DNA from: Symsagittifera roscoffensis
Taxonomy: Eukaryota; Xenacoelomorpha; Acoela; Convolutidae
Reading direction: 5' to 3'
NCBI RefSeq assembly: GCF_963678635.1
Contig: NC_087066.1
Location: 49,285,581 to 49,349,580, forward strand
DNA: 64,000 nt
The notes beneath the pieces were generated by a model. The model was not told where the DNA came from. It saw only the letters and a program-made list of their open reading frames with translations, and made no database searches. Made by a program: the position numbers and the translations under genes. The stretch's first letter is position 1; each line of letters begins with the position of its first letter. Positions 1-8,762 of this stretch are shown here, one piece after another.

Positions 1-531
1 TTCCCTCCATTTTCCTATGTATTTCTGCTCAGTCTGCAGAACTCCTGGGAATACTTCTACACTGATGGCTGTGACCATATCATGCTTCTGTTCTAGATTC
101 AATAGTGACTCTAAAGAACCAAACCTGCTGTAGAATCCTAGTGCAGTCACTAGATTCACCTCGGTTCCTCCATGGCAATCTGCTATCAGTTCCGTTTCTG
201 TTCTTGCTTTCATCACTACGTTTCCAAACAATACCGTCAATTGCTTGTGTTGTTTCTCCAGGGTCTTCACACAGTCCAGACCTCCACAAACGTGACCCTC
301 CAGTCCACAGACTTCCGCCAGACAGCTACCAGGTTTGACCCAGTCTTCTGGTCCCCAGCCAGGCAATTCCACTTTATCTTCTCCGTTGCTCCTAGAGGCC
401 GTTATCATCACATTATATATGATGTTGAGGTCACGCAGGTTACAGTCTGCATTCAGTTCCCTCTGCACGTCTTGTGTCGCTCGCAATATTGAGTCAGCGT
501 TGGGACTAGGACACCATGATGGCCTCATCAA
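1..531 (-). pseudogene. Fragment of the env-like retroelement ORF, cut by the window edge
   Basis: The minus-strand frame after the TAA at 532-534 is the same as the first half of the ORF at 4511-5509. It includes the cysteine-bearing segment with a CGLEGHVCGG run. It leaves the window at base 1. No functional claim is made beyond identity to the parent copy. Confidence 0.7.
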
Positions 532-926
532 TTACCACACTGCCATCAAGCTCGTTCTCAGTAATTCATCTGAGAATCCCAACCAAAACTCCACTCTTTT
601 GTCGGATTTTGGTACGGAAGGTGCAGTCACCTCTTCTTCCAAGACCAGTCCCAATTTGGCCTGTGGATTGTTAACGCTTTTAATTGTTACAATTCTGGAC
701 GTCCAGAATCTTAGCAACACTGCCTGCTCGTAATCGAAGAAGCAATCACATATGTCTTCACTCAGGAAAGGGTTGTACGCAATCCCTATGATCCCGGATA
801 CGTAGCTATACGATTTCTTCTTGATCGGTCCACAGTATTCACTGGATTTCGGCAGTGCCCCCATAGATTCTTTAGCGAGTCTCAGCTCCTTGTTTGAGAA
901 TCTCCTGATTTCGTCTATCTTTCTCA
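1..926 (-). mobile_element. Duplicate internal fragment of the left retroelement
   Basis: Bases 1-926 match 4979-5904 at a constant offset of 4978. Every translated frame I compared across the two intervals is identical and no indel is apparent. Similarity stops at about 929, where both copies share only the triplet run after CTCAT. The fragment begins inside the env-like ORF and ends inside the 1032-residue ORF of the complete element, so it is an interior piece without its own ends. It is followed directly by LTR-derived sequence. It is either a recent duplication or gene conversion, or an assembly artefact. Confidence 0.95.
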
Positions 927-927
927 T
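532..927 (-). pseudogene. Fragment of the 1032-aa retroelement ORF (C-terminal 131 codons)
   Basis: This minus-strand reading frame is identical to the last ~131 codons of the large ORF at 5510-8608 and ends at the same TAA. It begins at an internal methionine because the sequence upstream of it (927 onward) is unrelated LTR-derived DNA. The product of the parent ORF is not recognised. This is a truncated copy and is unlikely to be expressed. Confidence 0.8.
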
Positions 928-929
928 GG

Positions 930-1035
930 GATATGATTTTTATCTACTGAACAAAAAACAATAGTAAAATAATAATTAAGTAGTAGCCCTGTTTTTAGGA
1001 GTGACCTCGTGTTTTGGGGATACTGAGACCCATCC
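930..1035 (+). repeat. Inverted piece of the left element's LTR
   Basis: About 100 bp match the reverse complement of LTR positions roughly 2225-2330, including the segments around GATTTTTATCTACTGAAC and GAGTGACCTCGTG. Identity is about 90 percent by eye. It sits between the duplicated interior fragment and a directly oriented LTR piece, so this small region is a rearranged junction. Confidence 0.8.
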
Positions 1036-1573
1036 TTGAGCTCTGAAAATGAACACAGGACATGACCAGAATGCTAAAAATTTAAATAAAACAGTTTGAG
1101 TCTTGGGCCCGAGACCCCTCCGGATTCTGGAGTCCGGGGAAATAGCACTCCAATTTCTTTCCGGAAGGCTGGACACGCCGTCCCAACACCCTTCCTTTTT
1201 CTCGGGTTCTGCGTTGTAACTATTGTAGCTGCACAATCGTTACAACTCGGAATGGTTACTGACAAATTCCAATCACAGTTTCAATCTGTTGTCGTTTTCT
1301 CGTAGTTGTTTTCACTGCAGCTATTGTTGTTCTGTTTCGCCGTTTCAGTGTGTGCGAAATATAAAAAGGTTACGTGTCGTTCACGTCCAAATCGAAATTT
1401 TAGAAATTATCATGGCAGTTGAAACTAACTCTTCCCGATTTGTGTAATTGTTCAAATAACGTCGGTAATCCATTAAAACCATCAATCTCTCTGGTCAGAC
1501 GTTCTTCTTTCTAATCGATGAAAATTCGATTACAAAACTGAATTTTCGTTCATTCTGGTCGAATGTCACATGC
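1036..1573 (-). repeat. Diverged LTR fragment of the same family
   Basis: The segment aligns in the LTR orientation with about 2400-2927. Shared blocks are CTCCGGATTCTGG, the dyad at 1213-1246, and the terminal block CATTCTGGTCGAATGTCACA at 1554-1573. It is much more diverged (perhaps 70-80 percent) than the two LTRs of the complete element are from each other. Its terminal CACA shows that the family's LTR end is CGAATGTCACA on this strand, four bases longer than the right LTR of the main element. Confidence 0.8.
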
Positions 1574-2000
1574 ATCAGCTATAAAGTTAGTGTTCGCTGT
1601 TTTGGCTTAGGGCTTTTTTTCAGGATAATAAGGACTGTTTTTCCTTCAATGACTTCGTTTAGGGGAAGTACTCCTTTTGTTTTTTTTTTGTCTGAATGTC
1701 AGCCAATGGGGGTAGATATTTTGTCTGAAATCATTAGTTTAACGAATGGCCCTACTTCCTCGTTTGCTTCGCATTTCTTCTGTTTTGGATGTCTAATTTG
1801 GAGAGCTTTCGTTTTCAGTGAAAAGTCCGTCTAGTAGGCCTTGCTTCCGTAAAATTATGCGGCGGCTCAGAGTTTTGAAATTTGATCAGTTTGTTTTTGA
1901 TTTAGTTTTGGGTAGCAGATGTGCAGCAATTCGGATTCTTGAGTGATAAAATGTATTCATAAGGCAAAACAAAGAGTTTATTAGAGTACCAAGTTTTCTG
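1574..2000. other. Unassigned flank left of the LTR
   Basis: AT-rich sequence between the old LTR fragment and the LTR of the complete element. I see no conserved coding frame, RNA gene or repeat. It is presumably the host target region of the insertion or an older transposon remnant. Confidence 0.5.
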
Positions 2001-2437
2001 TGTAACATTCGCCCGGAAGATACATATCGACGGAAAATAAAAGTAAGTCCTAAGACGCCTGGCTAACGTCTAAACAGAGCTTTATATGCTTTTCACCGTC
2101 TCTACCAAGCCAGTACTTTTCGGTGGTCTTTTCTAACATCGGGTCGACAAAAACGTTACTGCTTTCGGCTTTGGTCAAAACACTCAAATTAACTAGATTA
2201 CATGCAGAAATAGTGAGCTCATGGCTGGGTCTCAGTATCCCCAGACCACGAGGTCACTCCTAAAAACAGGTTTGCTACTATTTACTATATTACTATTGTT
2301 TTTGTTCAGTAGATAAAAATCATCATCTCCATCGAAGATGGATCAACCCTTTCGCCCAACTCCTAGCTTCTCATCCTTATCAAAATGAATCTATTTGTTA
2401 ATTAAATTCAACTCAGGACATGACAGGAAGCTAAAAG

Positions 2438-2445
2438 TTTATATA
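2438..2445 (-). promoter_or_regulatory. LTR TATA box
   Basis: On the minus strand the sequence reads TATATAAA within TTTTATATAAAC. It divides the LTR into a ~480-bp U3 (higher coordinates) and ~440 bp of R-U5. A copy of the leader motif AATCCGGAAGGGT lies about 20 bp upstream at about 2466. The same arrangement is present in the right LTR near 25387. Confidence 0.5.
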
Positions 2446-2554
2446 AAAGGATAAAAGTTTCAGTCCCGAAACCCTTCCGGATTCTTGAATCCACTGAATC
2501 AAGCACGTTAAACTTGACTTTTCCGTAATCCGGAAGGCTGTCTTTCACCCTTCA

Positions 2555-2604
2555 CCGTTGTTCGCAACGGCCTTGCAACTATTGTAGCGACACAATAGTT
2601 GCAA
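2555..2604. promoter_or_regulatory. Two adjacent perfect dyads in U3
   Basis: Dyad 1 is CCGTTG-TTCG-CAACGG at 2555-2570. Dyad 2 is TTGCAACTATTGT at 2573-2585 paired with ACAATAGTTGCAA at 2592-2604, with a 6-nt loop. In the diverged LTR fragment at 1213-1246 the second dyad is retained, and one C-G pair has become T-A on both arms. The dyads could be protein-binding palindromes or RNA hairpins near the 3' end of the genomic RNA. Confidence 0.6.
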
Positions 2605-2923
2605 CTCGGAACGTTCTCTGTCAACTCCTTGATTTGTTGTCGTTTCTTGACCACAATTTCTGTTCTTCTCGCAATTGCTACTAATATTGTTCTGTTTCTT
2701 TTTAGCTCTCTTGCCAAAATGGCCGTTTCTGACGTTTCTCAGAAATGTTACGTCATCACTTCGAAAATTTAAAATTTTAAAATACGGGAATATCCTGACC
2801 TTCACCGTTCTGCTGATCATCCGAATAACGTCGTTAATCCTTCAAAATCATTAACTCGGAAGGTTCACTGCTAAAATTTCGAAATCTGCAGAGATTGCAT
2901 TTTGGCACATTCTGGTCGAATGT

Positions 2924-3746
2924 CACACACTCCTCGGACAGTCCGGTCAATGTCCTCATTGAATCACGCAATACTCGTAAAATAGATAGTGTCATCGAAC
3001 AGAATTTACAAAATGCACGAAATTACTTTTATCCACGTCACCTCGACTCACTGCAGAACATAATTGGCATCATACCACATCACTATAGCCTTCAAACTCT
3101 TTCATTAATCTGCACATTGAGGATATGACCTAAGATAAAACATATTTTCTGACTTCCAATGTCAATGTCCCGATTAAAACTTTTTCTCTTAGATTTAAAA
3201 GGTGTTGGTTTGCAGGACAGTCCTGCCAACCAACAAGCTAAAGTTATCCTACTATGCTCCTTCCCTTCGGAAATCTTGCTTGTTATTGTCCTCAATATTA
3301 AAATTAAGAAACTCTGTGGTTAGAAAGAACAATGAAACAATCTCCCTCCTCGAGAGATTACCCAAGCCTTCCACGTCACCACAAAGTGATCAGTTCTCCT
3401 AGCTGATTAAAAACAGTAATGTAGGCTGGAATATTTAAATATACTCCTTCACTCAAGCCTTTCTAAATAAATAGTAAGTGAGTGTCTCTAACGCCACTCA
3501 ACTAAAATCAAAATGCAAATTTATAAATGCAACAATTTCAAAACTCAACTAAATGTTTCAGTTTTCAATTACAACTTGGTTGCTTGGTTTCTCACTTGAG
3601 TTTTTTCACACACATAAAACAATTCTGAGTTTTAACTTTTTCTTCATCGCTCCTTTGTTTTCTTCTCTTTTCGTCGTTTAGAAGTTCTAAAACTTCTAAA
3701 TTGTTCTAATTTCATCTCTTTTTGCATCTTGTTTTCCGGTCATTCG
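2924..3746 (-). other. Non-coding 3' region of the left element
   Basis: Between the end of the last ORF (3747) and the LTR there are ~820 AT-rich bases without a convincing frame. A weak purine-rich stretch (CCGAGGAGTG in sense) directly abuts the LTR and is the only candidate polypurine tract. I see no other feature. Confidence 0.5.
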
Positions 3747-4187
3747 TCAATGTTCCATTTCTTCCTCCTGTGATACTGACTCTGCACTCTCAGTCTCCGT
3801 ATCCTGCAACACGTCGTTAGCTATCCTGACGCTGCTGGAAGCCGTCCTCCAACACTTCTGCTCTTCTACCCTCTGTTTGCAACAAGGTAGGGGATCCACG
3901 TTAGATTCTCTGTTCCTGCAGAAGCTGTTGTGGAGACACAACGTCACATTTCTCTCCAAATCTTCCTTTAACATCTCTGCCTTCTCCTTTCCACTACGTT
4001 CACTTGTCCTGGAAATTCTTTTCACAGCGGTGGTCACTGCATTCCGATGAGTCATGAGAGCTCGCTTGAAAGCTCCTGCTCCAATGTCCAGCTGATATTC
4101 ACTGTACACCCTGCCATGCTTCGACATCTGCTTTTTCGCATATTCGTACAACCATGCAGTCATGTTAGCTCTGAACCATGGCATCAA
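3747..4187 (-). pseudogene. Cytoplasmic-tail-like end of the env-like ORF set
   Basis: A 146-codon frame, in phase with the ORF at 4188-4565 across an in-frame TGA at 4188-4190. The sequence is charged and ends in a run of acidic residues (ESVSQEEEMEH). It has no hydrophobic segment and resembles no family I can name. It would form the C-terminal tail following the hydrophobic segment near 4330-4385 if the stop were absent in other copies. The last stop of the element's coding region is here. Confidence 0.45.
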
Positions 4188-4565
4188 TCATTTTCTTGTC
4201 CATATCTTCTTCACTTCCATCGGAATGTTTAGAATTTTGCACATTGTCTCAAAAAGATCTAAATCTTTTAGACAATCTAATTTCCGCAACTGTTCTTTCG
4301 TCGGTGCCTCCTGTCTAATATTTTCTCTCACATGAGCTTCCAGCCATCGTATCGCCATCATAACTCCCACTATCACTATTGTTATGGGCTGTGATGAATC
4401 TGGTAAACCCATGGAGAGCAGCTCTCCAGAGTCCCAGATCAACATCAGATTACTACGCTTGGGATACCACCAGGTCTGCAGCAAGCAATGGCAAGGAAAC
4501 TCGTCATGTGTCAACATGATGCTCCTCCAATTACGTTTTCCCGAAGCTTCCAGTAATGGTTCCAC
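4188..4565 (-). pseudogene. Possible membrane-spanning part of an env-like protein
   Basis: A 125-codon frame overlapping the preceding ORF by ~55 bases in the -1 frame. A hydrophobic stretch, ITIVIVGVMMAIRWL, lies at about residues 62-76 and is followed by charged residues, as in a single-pass membrane anchor with a long tail. The preceding segment is aromatic- and cysteine-bearing. Position next to the 3' LTR fits an env gene, but no fusion peptide or furin site is evident and the hydrophobic run is short. An unrelated accessory protein is possible. Confidence 0.4.
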
Positions 4566-5509
4566 TTCCCCATCATCACTCGGTGGACTTCATCATTCTC
4601 ATCTACTGCATTGTAATCTGTGACAGTTGATCCTCTCTGTTTCTGTCTCTCAAAGTCACTGAAGTTCCCGCTCACATATCCCATGAACTTCTTTCCTAGT
4701 ATTGACTCCAACTCTTCCTTGATTCTCTCAGGAACTGCTGAGAAAATCTTACACAGCAACTCGTAAGAATTCTCGGACATTCTCGCCAGTCTCACACACT
4801 TCGGCACTGAGAAGGCTTGATCCACGATCGTTCTCGTACTCTTTACGTCCACAGCCACAAAATGTACAGGGTATCTGCTCTTGCACATTGGAGCCAATGT
4901 TGAACCCACCAAATACCGTGCTCCTGATGGTATACAATAAGTCTCACTGTGTCTGATGTTCATTTCCGTCTCGATTGCTTCCCTCCATTTTCCTATGTAT
5001 TTCTGCTCAGTCTGCAGAACTCCTGGGAATACTTCTACACTGATGGCTGTGACCATATCATGCTTCTGTTCTAGATTCAATAGTGACTCTAAAGAACCAA
5101 ACCTGCTGTAGAATCCTAGTGCAGTCACTAGATTCACCTCGGTTCCTCCATGGCAATCTGCTATCAGTTCCGTTTCTGTTCTTGCTTTCATCACTACGTT
5201 TCCAAACAATACCGTCAATTGCTTGTGTTGTTTCTCCAGGGTCTTCACACAGTCCAGACCTCCACAAACGTGACCCTCCAGTCCACAGACTTCCGCCAGA
5301 CAGCTACCAGGTTTGACCCAGTCTTCTGGTCCCCAGCCAGGCAATTCCACTTTATCTTCTCCGTTGCTCCTAGAGGCCGTTATCATCACATTATATATGA
5401 TGTTGAGGTCACGCAGGTTACAGTCTGCATTCAGTTCCCTCTGCACGTCTTGTGTCGCTCGCAATATTGAGTCAGCGTTGGGACTAGGACACCATGATGG
5501 CCTCATCAA
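4511..5509 (-). pseudogene. Cysteine-containing env-like ORF
   Basis: A 332-codon frame in the same phase as the 1032-aa ORF, separated from it only by one TAA (5510-5512). It carries about ten cysteines, among them clusters around CGLEGHVCGGLDC and MCKSRYPVHF, and ends out of frame with the hydrophobic segment at 4188-4565. The location before the LTR, the cysteines and the downstream hydrophobic segment suggest the ectodomain of a membrane glycoprotein. I recognise no specific family and confidence is low. The first half is duplicated at 1-531. Confidence 0.4.
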
Positions 5510-8500
5510 TTACCACACTGCCATCAAGCTCGTTCTCAGTAATTCATCTGAGAATCCCAACCAAAACTCCACTCTTTTGTCGGATTTTGGTACGGAAGGT
5601 GCAGTCACCTCTTCTTCCAAGACCAGTCCCAATTTGGCCTGTGGATTGTTAACGCTTTTAATTGTTACAATTCTGGACGTCCAGAATCTTAGCAACACTG
5701 CCTGCTCGTAATCGAAGAAGCAATCACATATGTCTTCACTCAGGAAAGGGTTGTACGCAATCCCTATGATCCCGGATACGTAGCTATACGATTTCTTCTT
5801 GATCGGTCCACAGTATTCACTGGATTTCGGCAGTGCCCCCATAGATTCTTTAGCGAGTCTCAGCTCCTTGTTTGAGAATCTCCTGATTTCGTCTATCTTT
5901 CTCATGGGTTCTAATTCCTCGGGTTCTTTCATGTTCACCCTCATCGGTTTACTTTGCTGCATATCCAGCAGTGCTAGCAAGAATAAGGCTTTCGCTCGCT
6001 CATCGCCTTCCCTCAACAATTTAACACAAGTGTTTAATGCAGGTACTGAAATCTGCTCTATCAGAAATCGAATGAAACAGAGAGCGTCTCTCCGCTTCGC
6101 ACACGCTACTGCTGCTCTCTCTTGGACTATCAGATCCCTCAGGCTCGTCATAAGGAAAACCTTCTCCTCTTTTGACCTCTTCCTTTCTTCTGAATCATAT
6201 TCCTCGCGAGTCAGTCCCATCATGCACCAGGCGAACCTGAGTTGTAACTCTGTTCTTACGTAAAGTACTGCCACGAGAGCATGTCTTTTTGGCGTAGTCC
6301 TCATTTCTTCTTCGAAATACCTTAATACTACTGCTTTCCACGGAAGGCTAACCAACTGCTCCATCGTTTCTGCCTGTATGTCAGACAACGCTAAAGTCCC
6401 GTACGCCTTCTGCTTGAGGGTGGTGCCTTGCAACATCGTTTCCAGATAACCCTCCGTGGCTTTTTCGTCTTCCAGGGCCATCACATACCCTCTAGCCGAG
6501 TTTCGGTATTCCATCATCTCCATGTATCCACCAGTTAGTCGGTTATATTCCACTGGTATTAGTTGTCCTGCGACACTTCCCTTCCCGTGATTCATGGTAG
6601 ATGGCTTAAAGTCTTTCATTTTGCTCTCTCCACATTGGCTGAGTATCTCCATTTCTAAGGTTGCTCCAGTCAGAGTGCGGTCACTCCTTTTGGATTTATA
6701 ACCTGTTGACTTTATCCCCGCCATGAGAATGGGTGGCACCATCGCTACATCAGTTAACATTTTATCTGTGCCAGGCAGTTGATAATCACCTTGCCCCAAA
6801 TCCATGACTTCCTCGACTCGTTTCCTTTTCGCTGAGTTAACAGCTTTCATCGATATCTCCGAATCCATCTTCGTCTTTCCGACTCTCCTCGGTATCACTC
6901 TGATGCCTAACTTCATCTTCATCGCATTGATTTTATCAATCACCAATTTTGATCGCATCAACCTTCTCCTGGTTCTTGACAGATACACCACCTCTCCTTT
7001 ATCGTCCTGCGGTGTAATCTTGATGGGAGAATTCGCTTCACTTTCATCAGTGGCCGAGTCGATCAACAACTCACTCAGTCTCCCTTCACAATCATCAAGC
7101 TTGTCAAGGACTTCCCTCATCAAGGGTTGGTTGAGACCCGTTTTCAGAATGGACTGGGTCCCATAGCTCTGAACCACGGTCCAGACTTCTTCCATGAACG
7201 CCACTCTGTCCAATTTGCATCCCGTCCTACTCTCGTGGTCTCGGTGATGTACTTCCCATTCTACTTCGGGCAGCGTTCCCAATAAAGGTACTCTGGCTGA
7301 GGCCTCTATTCTTCTCCTCCTAGGTGATTCTATGAGGATTCTTTGGTCCTTATTTCTTGAATTGCCAGGAGAGCTGCTCTCCGGCAAATTCCGTTTCATT
7401 TCCATAAAGGCTGACGGAGGCTCCAGTGTCGAGATGCCTTCATCCGCTGGCTCAGTCGTTTCCAACGTATCTGCATTGTTCTCAAGATCACTGAAGATAT
7501 TGAAATCCAGGCTGGATGTTCCTCCTGTCGATGCCCTGTCGTCTTCCCCACCAGCTTGATCTTGTTGCATGGGTTCTTCGGTTTGACGGCTCCCTCCCTG
7601 TCCGTCATCTCCTTCTGACTTATCCTTGTTCGAGCTCGAGGGTCGTTGTTCATCATTGTCGGCTTCTTCCGGGAATCTCGGTATAAGCAATGTACCGGCC
7701 GATCTATCTTCCTCTTCTCCATGGACCACTTTGATTTCCTCACAGCCGAAGGGTGCTAGGAAGGTTCTCGTCTGCAATATTCCTCCTACTTTCATCTCCT
7801 TTTTCACACTAGTCAGGATTAATGAGGCTTCAGGCAGTTCGGTCCTGCCTCTCATCCTCATCGGAGCTAAGCCTAATCTCATCCATTCCTCGTCGAATTT
7901 CCCAGGCTTGGGAGTCGCGGCGTTGCTTATTCGCCTTCTCGTTGCTTGATCCGTATATGCAAATCGTGTGTATTGTAACACGGCGGCATTTCTCCCTACA
8001 AAGTATGGATCCATCGTTCCCACGAAATTCCCTACTCTCCTTTCATTGGTTTCGAATGCTCTCAACCTAGGAGTTTGTACCACGGAGACTGCTCCGAGCA
8101 ACATCCTTCTTATCAGAGGGAATTCAGGGATTGCCTCCGGCAGCTTCTTGTAATCACCCCAGTCCTTCGTCTCTTCTCTCACTTTGTGATATGCTGCAGT
8201 GAGACGAATCACTCTGGTTATTTCACCATTCGTTTTATCATAGGGTCTCAGATTCCAAAGCCTCGGAAACACTTCAATGTGTCCTCTTTCTACTTCTCCC
8301 ATGCGATCACGGAAGTGGTCGTCAAAATTGATGACTGTCATCTCTGGCTCCGATATCTTCGTAAATAACAGATCCTCACTCATGAGCTCCCGCAATGTGT
8401 GCTGTTCACACCAGTTCAGTGTACTACCGTCCACTGCTGATATGAGGTTCAGGTGCAGCACCGACCTCCTATATGCTTCCACTTTAACGTCAGGGAACGC

Positions 8501-8608
8501 AAACGTGACTGCTGGCCCATAGATCACTGTCACGAACTCCGTGACTCCTCTGATCAGCGCCAAGGGATCGGTTCTCATAGCCAAGCTCAGATCGGTTAAC
8601 AGCGGCAT
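5510..8608 (-). CDS. 1032-aa unknown retroelement protein
   Basis: A long uninterrupted minus-strand frame starting at the ATG at 8606-8608, just after the stop of the SGNH ORF. Residues 1-290 look globular. Residues ~300-420 are acidic and low-complexity (Q, S, D, E, G rich). A basic SPRRRRIEA stretch follows near residue 430 and could be a nuclear signal. The rest is helical-looking and charged, and the last ~150 residues contain several cysteines (YCGP, DICDCFFDYE). No signal peptide or catalytic motif is recognised. It ends at a TAA after which the same frame continues as the env-like ORF, so the two may once have been one polyprotein. Confidence 0.7.
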   Translation of the reverse strand: MPLLTDLSLAMRTDPLALIRGVTEFVTVIYGPAVTFAFPDVKVEAYRRSVLHLNLISAVDGSTLNWCEQHTLRELMSEDLLFTKISEPEMTVINFDDHFRDRMGEVERGHIEVFPRLWNLRPYDKTNGEITRVIRLTAAYHKVREETKDWGDYKKLPEAIPEFPLIRRMLLGAVSVVQTPRLRAFETNERRVGNFVGTMDPYFVGRNAAVLQYTRFAYTDQATRRRISNAATPKPGKFDEEWMRLGLAPMRMRGRTELPEASLILTSVKKEMKVGGILQTRTFLAPFGCEEIKVVHGEEEDRSAGTLLIPRFPEEADNDEQRPSSSNKDKSEGDDGQGGSRQTEEPMQQDQAGGEDDRASTGGTSSLDFNIFSDLENNADTLETTEPADEGISTLEPPSAFMEMKRNLPESSSPGNSRNKDQRILIESPRRRRIEASARVPLLGTLPEVEWEVHHRDHESRTGCKLDRVAFMEEVWTVVQSYGTQSILKTGLNQPLMREVLDKLDDCEGRLSELLIDSATDESEANSPIKITPQDDKGEVVYLSRTRRRLMRSKLVIDKINAMKMKLGIRVIPRRVGKTKMDSEISMKAVNSAKRKRVEEVMDLGQGDYQLPGTDKMLTDVAMVPPILMAGIKSTGYKSKRSDRTLTGATLEMEILSQCGESKMKDFKPSTMNHGKGSVAGQLIPVEYNRLTGGYMEMMEYRNSARGYVMALEDEKATEGYLETMLQGTTLKQKAYGTLALSDIQAETMEQLVSLPWKAVVLRYFEEEMRTTPKRHALVAVLYVRTELQLRFAWCMMGLTREEYDSEERKRSKEEKVFLMTSLRDLIVQERAAVACAKRRDALCFIRFLIEQISVPALNTCVKLLREGDERAKALFLLALLDMQQSKPMRVNMKEPEELEPMRKIDEIRRFSNKELRLAKESMGALPKSSEYCGPIKKKSYSYVSGIIGIAYNPFLSEDICDCFFDYEQAVLLRFWTSRIVTIKSVNNPQAKLGLVLEEEVTAPSVPKSDKRVEFWLGFSDELLRTSLMAVW

Positions 8609-8762
8609 GCCTCCAACATGTCGTCTAACATCTTCCTCTCTTTCAATCGTCTCGTCTTCTCCCGTTCCAAAGCGATTTTGTTGTAAGAGATACTGGATAA
8701 GAGTGTGTCTCAGGTCTCTTATCTTGTTCCACGATCCGTGGATTTCTTCATATCCAAGTTCC

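Larger units (their letters stand above)
2001..2923 (-). repeat. 3' LTR (sense) of the left element
   Basis: This LTR starts TGTAACATTCG and ends CGAATGT on the plus strand, giving an ~11-bp imperfect terminal inverted repeat. It is the same length as the right copy. In this copy the next bases are CACA, so the biological end may be at 2927. It contains a minus-strand TATA box at 2438-2445 and two perfect dyads at 2555-2570 and 2573-2604. Confidence 0.93.

Noticed and set aside
105-733. Plus-strand ORFs over 1-733 and 5083-5711
   Set aside because: They are shadows of the minus-strand retroelement frames and occur identically in both copies. They have no independent coding signature.
5510-5512. 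Readthrough stop joining the 1032-aa and env-like ORFs
   Set aside because: The same TAA appears in the duplicate at 532-534, but that copy is identical and gives no independent evidence. There is no readthrough context.
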